Origin: a virus
Virus record (IMG/VR): IMGVR_UViG_3300046804_004277
Location: 1-63,429 of that record
Reading direction: 5' to 3' (one strand)
Length of the DNA: 63,429 bases
Shown: positions 60,937 through 63,429 of the stretch, in pieces
Layout: each line of letters opens with the position of its first letter
Numbering within the stretch: the stretch's first letter is position 1
Notes under the pieces: model-generated
What the model saw: only the letters and a program-made list of their open reading frames with translations
The model's database searches: none
What the model was told of the DNA's origin: nothing
Program-made: the position numbers and the translations under genes

Positions 60937-61820
60937 TGAAAGCGCCCAGCATTGAAATTGTGATAGGAAAAGACCTCACGATTGACCAGTTTGAACATAC
61001 CAAACTCATTGGTCATCACATAACCTTCGGCATCGATTCTCTCCTGCCCGATATAAGCAGCAGGACCATTGTTACGGCACAGATAGAGACAATCTGCCTT
61101 GATAGATTTCACCAGTGCCCACAATCCAAGCAGGTTCGAATCGCAGTCGAATTCGCTATTCACAACAGGGCGACCTTCGCGGATGCAGGCATTCAGTTGC
61201 TGTTTGATTTTTGCCGCTTCTTTGTTAGTCGCAAATGCCACGGTTTGTGCCATCTGACGGGCAAACTTGCAGACTTCCTCTACATCAGCAAACGACTCTT
61301 GATTGTGCAGGATGTATGCTTTGGGTTGCACAAACTTGACAGTTTCAGTATCAGTCCAGATGGCACGGTCAGGCATTGCTACTGCATCACGAAGGTCATT
61401 CTCAGCATAATAGCAAGTATGAGGAGCGATGATAATCTGCTGCTCAACTACCTCAGGGAACTGATAGGTGATAGTGTTGGGGGTGTATTCAGTCTCACCA
61501 CCAAATCCGATAAAATCCCCCTGATAAACGGTGTCTGTATGAGGAAGGCAATCAAAACAATGGTGAAGAATTTTTGCAACTTCACCTTGGTGGTTCTGAT
61601 CAATTTCCTCATGAGAATGATTGATTTTGATTTTAACTTTGTTGAAGACACTTTTGGTGCCTACAAAGAACTTACCAGTTGCAGGATTTGTTCCCCAGAC
61701 AATAGCAGGAGCACCATCAATCTTAACACTAATGTGCCCAGGATTGACGAACCAATCCAGTACAGAAAGGTCACCCGTGAGAATGGCATCTTCGGGGTGT
61801 TCGAGGTGGGTGTTTTTCAT
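60924..61820 (-). CDS. Ligase-superfamily nucleotidyltransferase-like protein
   Basis: 298 residues from the ATG at 61820 (MKNTHLEHPEDAILTGD). An upstream start is possible, but the preceding stretch contains the neighbour's stem-loop. Motifs in ligase order: ISVKIDGAPAIVWG (motif I KxDG, K33), FFVGTKSVFNK (motif III-like), AEGYVMTN (motif IV EGxV, E265) and FKLVNRE (motif V-like, K277). Cyanophages carry homologous proteins of unknown function. The motifs suggest an AMP-transferring RNA or DNA end-joining or repair enzyme. There is no OB-fold domain of obvious kind at the C-terminus. Confidence 0.7.
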   Translation of the reverse strand: MKNTHLEHPEDAILTGDLSVLDWFVNPGHISVKIDGAPAIVWGTNPATGKFFVGTKSVFNKVKIKINHSHEEIDQNHQGEVAKILHHCFDCLPHTDTVYQGDFIGFGGETEYTPNTITYQFPEVVEQQIIIAPHTCYYAENDLRDAVAMPDRAIWTDTETVKFVQPKAYILHNQESFADVEEVCKFARQMAQTVAFATNKEAAKIKQQLNACIREGRPVVNSEFDCDSNLLGLWALVKSIKADCLYLCRNNGPAAYIGQERIDAEGYVMTNEFGMFKLVNREVFSYHNFNAGRFQCAS

Positions 61821-61864
61821 ACTGTTAGTATGGCACGGAATCGGGGGGGTCTGCAAGGGGGTGT

Positions 61865-61886
61865 GTGCCAGTTCCTCAGCTGGCAC
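61865..61886 (-). repeat. GTGCCAG/CTGGCAC stem-loop over a stop codon
   Basis: Perfect 7-bp stem around the TGA of the 62-aa gene at 61876. Confidence 0.75.
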
Positions 61887-62064
61887 CCTCCTCCAGCAGT
61901 TCGGGATTGTAATCTTCAACCTCTGTGATCAATTCTTCATCAGAATAGGAGGAGAGATTGTCTTTCAGAGTGTCATAAACCATACACTCCATTGTCTTAT
62001 AATCCATCCCCTCAATGATTTGTTGGATGTAATTTTCGATGAGTTGGTCGCGGTTGAATGTCAT
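61876..62064 (-). CDS. Hypothetical acidic protein, 62 aa
   Basis: MTFNRDQLIENYIQQIIEGM then DYKTMECMVYDTLKDNLSSY and ELITEVEDYNPELLEEGAS. Helical; a family of such short NRDQLIENYIxxIIEGMDxK proteins occurs in cyanophages. It overlaps the small membrane gene by 4 bp (ATGA). Confidence 0.7.
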   Translation of the reverse strand: MTFNRDQLIENYIQQIIEGMDYKTMECMVYDTLKDNLSSYSDEELITEVEDYNPELLEEGAS

Positions 62065-62186
62065 TTTCTCAGAGGAGATTTGTAATAGGAACGAAACACA
62101 CTCATCACAATAATGAGAGTGGAGATGACACCTACGAAACCCAGATAGGTTACAGCGTCACCAGTGAAAGTGTAAGATTCAGGCAT
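62061..62186 (-). CDS. Single-pass membrane peptide, 41 aa
   Basis: MPESYTFTGDAVTYLGFVGV then ISTLIIVMSVFRSYYKSPLR. One hydrophobic segment (about 12-31) followed by a basic tail, so it is probably an inner-membrane protein with the C-terminus in the cytoplasm. It is joined to both neighbours by overlapping start/stop codons. Function unknown. Confidence 0.65.
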   Translation of the reverse strand: MPESYTFTGDAVTYLGFVGVISTLIIVMSVFRSYYKSPLRK

Positions 62187-62311
62187 CAGTAATCGTAGTT
62201 TGCGTTCAGGTACTCATTCACATCGAACTTTTCATCACGAAGTTCAGGAATGTCGAGGTCAAAGATTTCACCAGGCATATCCTGAATCTCAGACCAGAGT
62301 TCATCAAACAT
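62186..62311 (-). CDS. Hypothetical acidic peptide, 41 aa
   Basis: MFDELWSEIQDMPGEIFDLD then IPELRDEKFDVNEYLNANYD. Very acidic, like a DNA mimic or a polymerase-binding peptide, but that is only a guess. The stop overlaps the next ATG (TGATG). Confidence 0.6.
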   Translation of the reverse strand: MFDELWSEIQDMPGEIFDLDIPELRDEKFDVNEYLNANYDY

Positions 62312-62370
62312 GGGGTGTCTCTCAGGAACGAATGTAATGTAACAGGGATCAGGAGCGTTTGGTGGTTTTC

Positions 62371-62395
62371 TGTGCCACTTTCACAACTGTCACAC
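62371..62395 (-). repeat. TGTGCCA/TGTCACA stem-loop over a stop codon
   Basis: One-mismatch arms around the TGA of the 55-aa gene (62390-62392). Confidence 0.65.
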
Positions 62396-62557
62396 GTTGG
62401 TGGGATGGTTGACAATTTGATCTTCAATTTGATTCGCAAGTTCATTCATCCACTCACGATCTTCGTCCTCTTCGTATTGTGCATTGTCCCGCACAATTTG
62501 TAACAGGAAGTCGATTTGTTCGTCGGTGAAATGATACTCTTTGAGTGTTTCAGTCAT
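62390..62557 (-). CDS. Hypothetical acidic protein, 55 aa
   Basis: MTETLKEYHFTDEQIDFLLQ then IVRDNAQYEEDEDREWMNEL and ANQIEDQIVNHPTNV. Helical, acidic. Its last codon and stop (GTG TGA) are part of the repeat stem-loop. No family recognised. Confidence 0.6.
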   Translation of the reverse strand: MTETLKEYHFTDEQIDFLLQIVRDNAQYEEDEDREWMNELANQIEDQIVNHPTNV

Positions 62558-62575
62558 TATCAATTAGAAGGAAAG

Positions 62576-62731
62576 TTAGTCATCATATTCACCAATAATA
62601 AATCCATCAATGAATCCAGCATCATAAGAGTTGCTATCACTGAAAAGTTTAATCTTCAGCAATTTAGCAATCAAAAAAGGTGTGCCAATAAAAATAGCAC
62701 CAGGAATGAGAATCGATAAAAGTGAAGTCAT
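62576..62731 (-). CDS. Small membrane protein, 51 aa
   Basis: Start taken at the ATG at 62731, which is preceded by the same CTGAGAAA sequence as the ATG at 62064. MTSLLSILIPGAIFIGTPFL forms a membrane segment; the tail SDSNSYDAGFIDGFIIGEYD is acidic. Probably inserted in the host membrane. Function unknown. Confidence 0.6.
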   Translation of the reverse strand: MTSLLSILIPGAIFIGTPFLIAKLLKIKLFSDSNSYDAGFIDGFIIGEYDD

Positions 62732-62795
62732 TTTCTCAGGGGAGATTTGAACTGAAGTAACAATAGAACGGATTGGGGGGAACCGCAACCCCCCT

Positions 62796-62820
62796 TGTGC
62801 CAGTTAATCAAGTGTCACAC
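62796..62820 (-). repeat. TGTGCCA/TGTCACA stem-loop over a stop codon
   Basis: Arms at 62796-62802 and 62813-62819, around the stop of the 131-aa membrane gene. Confidence 0.65.
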
Positions 62821-63203
62821 AGTATACACACAGTATAAACGAACTGGCGACCAATTGCGTTACGAATGTCATTCAAAGCAGGCACGATCTTGTGGCGGTT
62901 GTTGTACACTACCACGGCACCTTCGAATGCAAGAATGCTCACGAAGATGATGCCAGCGATGATACGAATGGCAGCAGATTTCAGATGTTTGTGAAGATAA
63001 GTGCGATAGAACTTACCAACAATCAAACCAGCATTGTAGGTCTTTTGAATAGAATTCGCCAAAAAGTTCAGAGTCCAGAGAATAGCGGAAACGGTGAAGA
63101 TTTCAGAGGCAAAAGCATAAACTTTGGTGCCGTATGCTACGGCAGTGTTAACGAACTCGACGGCAGTTTCGATTGCAGTCAAAGCAGGAATTGCGAAAGT
63201 CAT
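62808..63203 (-). CDS. Membrane protein, 131 aa
   Basis: Start chosen at the ATG at 63203 (MTFAIPALTAIETAVEFVNT), which lies 22 nt past a good promoter; a longer frame would begin upstream of it. Hydrophobic segments occur at about 35-52 (FTVSAILWTLNFLA) and 77-97 (AAIRIIAGIIFVSILAFEGA), separated by a basic loop. It could affect the host membrane or superinfection. No lysis signature is seen. Confidence 0.65.
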   Translation of the reverse strand: MTFAIPALTAIETAVEFVNTAVAYGTKVYAFASEIFTVSAILWTLNFLANSIQKTYNAGLIVGKFYRTYLHKHLKSAAIRIIAGIIFVSILAFEGAVVVYNNRHKIVPALNDIRNAIGRQFVYTVCILCDT

Positions 63204-63225
63204 TGTTGTTTGGTGGAGAGGGGGG

Positions 63226-63255
63226 AATGTAGAGAATTCCTCAACCACGAATCAA
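63226..63255 (-). promoter_or_regulatory. Sigma70-type promoter for the 131-aa membrane gene
   Basis: TTGATT (63250-63255), 18-nt spacer, TACATT (63226-63231). Confidence 0.55.
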
Positions 63256-63290
63256 ACATAACAGGGGGTGGGGGGCATTGCAACCCCCCT

Positions 63291-63315
63291 TGTGCCACTT
63301 TGCCAACTGTCACAC
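63291..63315 (-). repeat. TGTGCCA/TGTCACA stem-loop over a stop codon
   Basis: Arms at 63291-63297 and 63308-63314, spanning the stop of the partial gene at the right edge. Confidence 0.65.
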
Positions 63316-63429
63316 GAACTCTTGAATATAATAATCCAGAGGCAATTCGAGCTCCGCTGCTTTAGATTCCCATTCCGCCCATTCTTCGGGGGATGCATCA
63401 TTCAGGAAGTCTTCGAAAGTATAATCAAA
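63310..63429 (-). CDS. Partial hypothetical protein, last 39 residues
   Basis: The frame enters from the right edge and ends WAEWESKAAELELPLDYYIQ then EFV and TGA. Acidic and helical. The start lies outside the window. It shares the V-stop stem-loop ending with its neighbours. Confidence 0.6.
   Translation of the reverse strand, partial: FDYTFEDFLNDASPEEWAEWESKAAELELPLDYYIQEFV

Noticed and set aside
60873-61928. 351-codon open frame on the plus strand
   Set aside because: It lies opposite the ligase-like gene, which has recognisable motifs and start signals. The plus frame has no domain, no ribosome site, and no other plus-strand gene exists in the window.
60251-63315. TGTGCCA stem-loops as a CRISPR array or ordinary terminators
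   Set aside because: Spacing is gene-sized and irregular with no spacers, and no U-run follows the stems. They track stop codons instead.
1-63429. tRNA or other structured RNA genes
   Set aside because: The gaps between genes are short. I saw no cloverleaf with a TTC loop and acceptor stem in the few longer gaps, but I could not run a covariance search.

Overview
The window is part of a T4-type myovirus genome, most likely a cyanophage. Every gene I can support is on the minus strand. The evidence is a complete T4-style head, neck, tail and baseplate gene order combined with genes typical of cyanobacterial viruses: cobS, a DUF3110-like protein, speD, a 2-oxoglutarate/Fe(II) oxygenase and many small conserved cyanophage proteins. 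Both ends are cut inside genes.

Layout from left to right (transcription runs right to left). 1-4.3 kb: a CobS-type AAA+ ATPase (partial), basic putative internal head proteins and a CobT-like HExxH/VWA protein. 4.4-12.8 kb: recombination and late-transcription genes (gp46, gp47, an HNH endonuclease, the gp55 late sigma factor, UvsW, an oxygenase, UvsY, gp3). 12.8-19.9 kb: head genes (RlpA-like protein, gp23, gp22, gp21, gp67, gp20) and gp19. 19.9-24.8 kb: gp18 and the large terminase gp17, which is broken into two genes by a naturally split intein with a GIY-YIG endonuclease gene between the halves. 24.8-32.7 kb: virion proteins, gp16, gp15, gp14, gp13. 32.7-55.9 kb: baseplate and fibre genes, including giant proteins of 2420 and 3970 residues, plus gp8, gp6 and gp25. 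56-57.9 kb: speD, a glycosyltransferase and small proteins. 58-63.4 kb: an array of very small genes, strikingly GC-rich up to about 60.3 kb. Many have their own TACAAT -10 element and a TGTGCCA hairpin over the stop codon. The array also holds a MutH/Sau3AI-like nuclease and a ligase-like nucleotidyltransferase.

How the genes work together: gp55 should direct transcription from TATAAATA-type late promoters, about fourteen of which can be read upstream of virion and endonuclease genes. gp46/gp47/UvsW/UvsY form the recombination-replication machinery. gp20/gp67/gp21/gp22/gp23 build the prohead, gp16/gp17 package DNA, and gp13/14/15/18/19/3 with gp6/7/8/25 make the neck, tail and baseplate. Several proteins carry a KTFxQF motif like the T4 capsid-targeting sequence and may be packaged in the head.

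Most noteworthy: (1) the split-intein terminase with an endonuclease between its halves; (2) a late promoter placed inside a hairpin that would hide the ribosome-binding site of the HNH endonuclease, as in T4 timing switches; (3) the capsid-targeting-like motif family; (4) the promoter/stem-loop cassette array at the right end.
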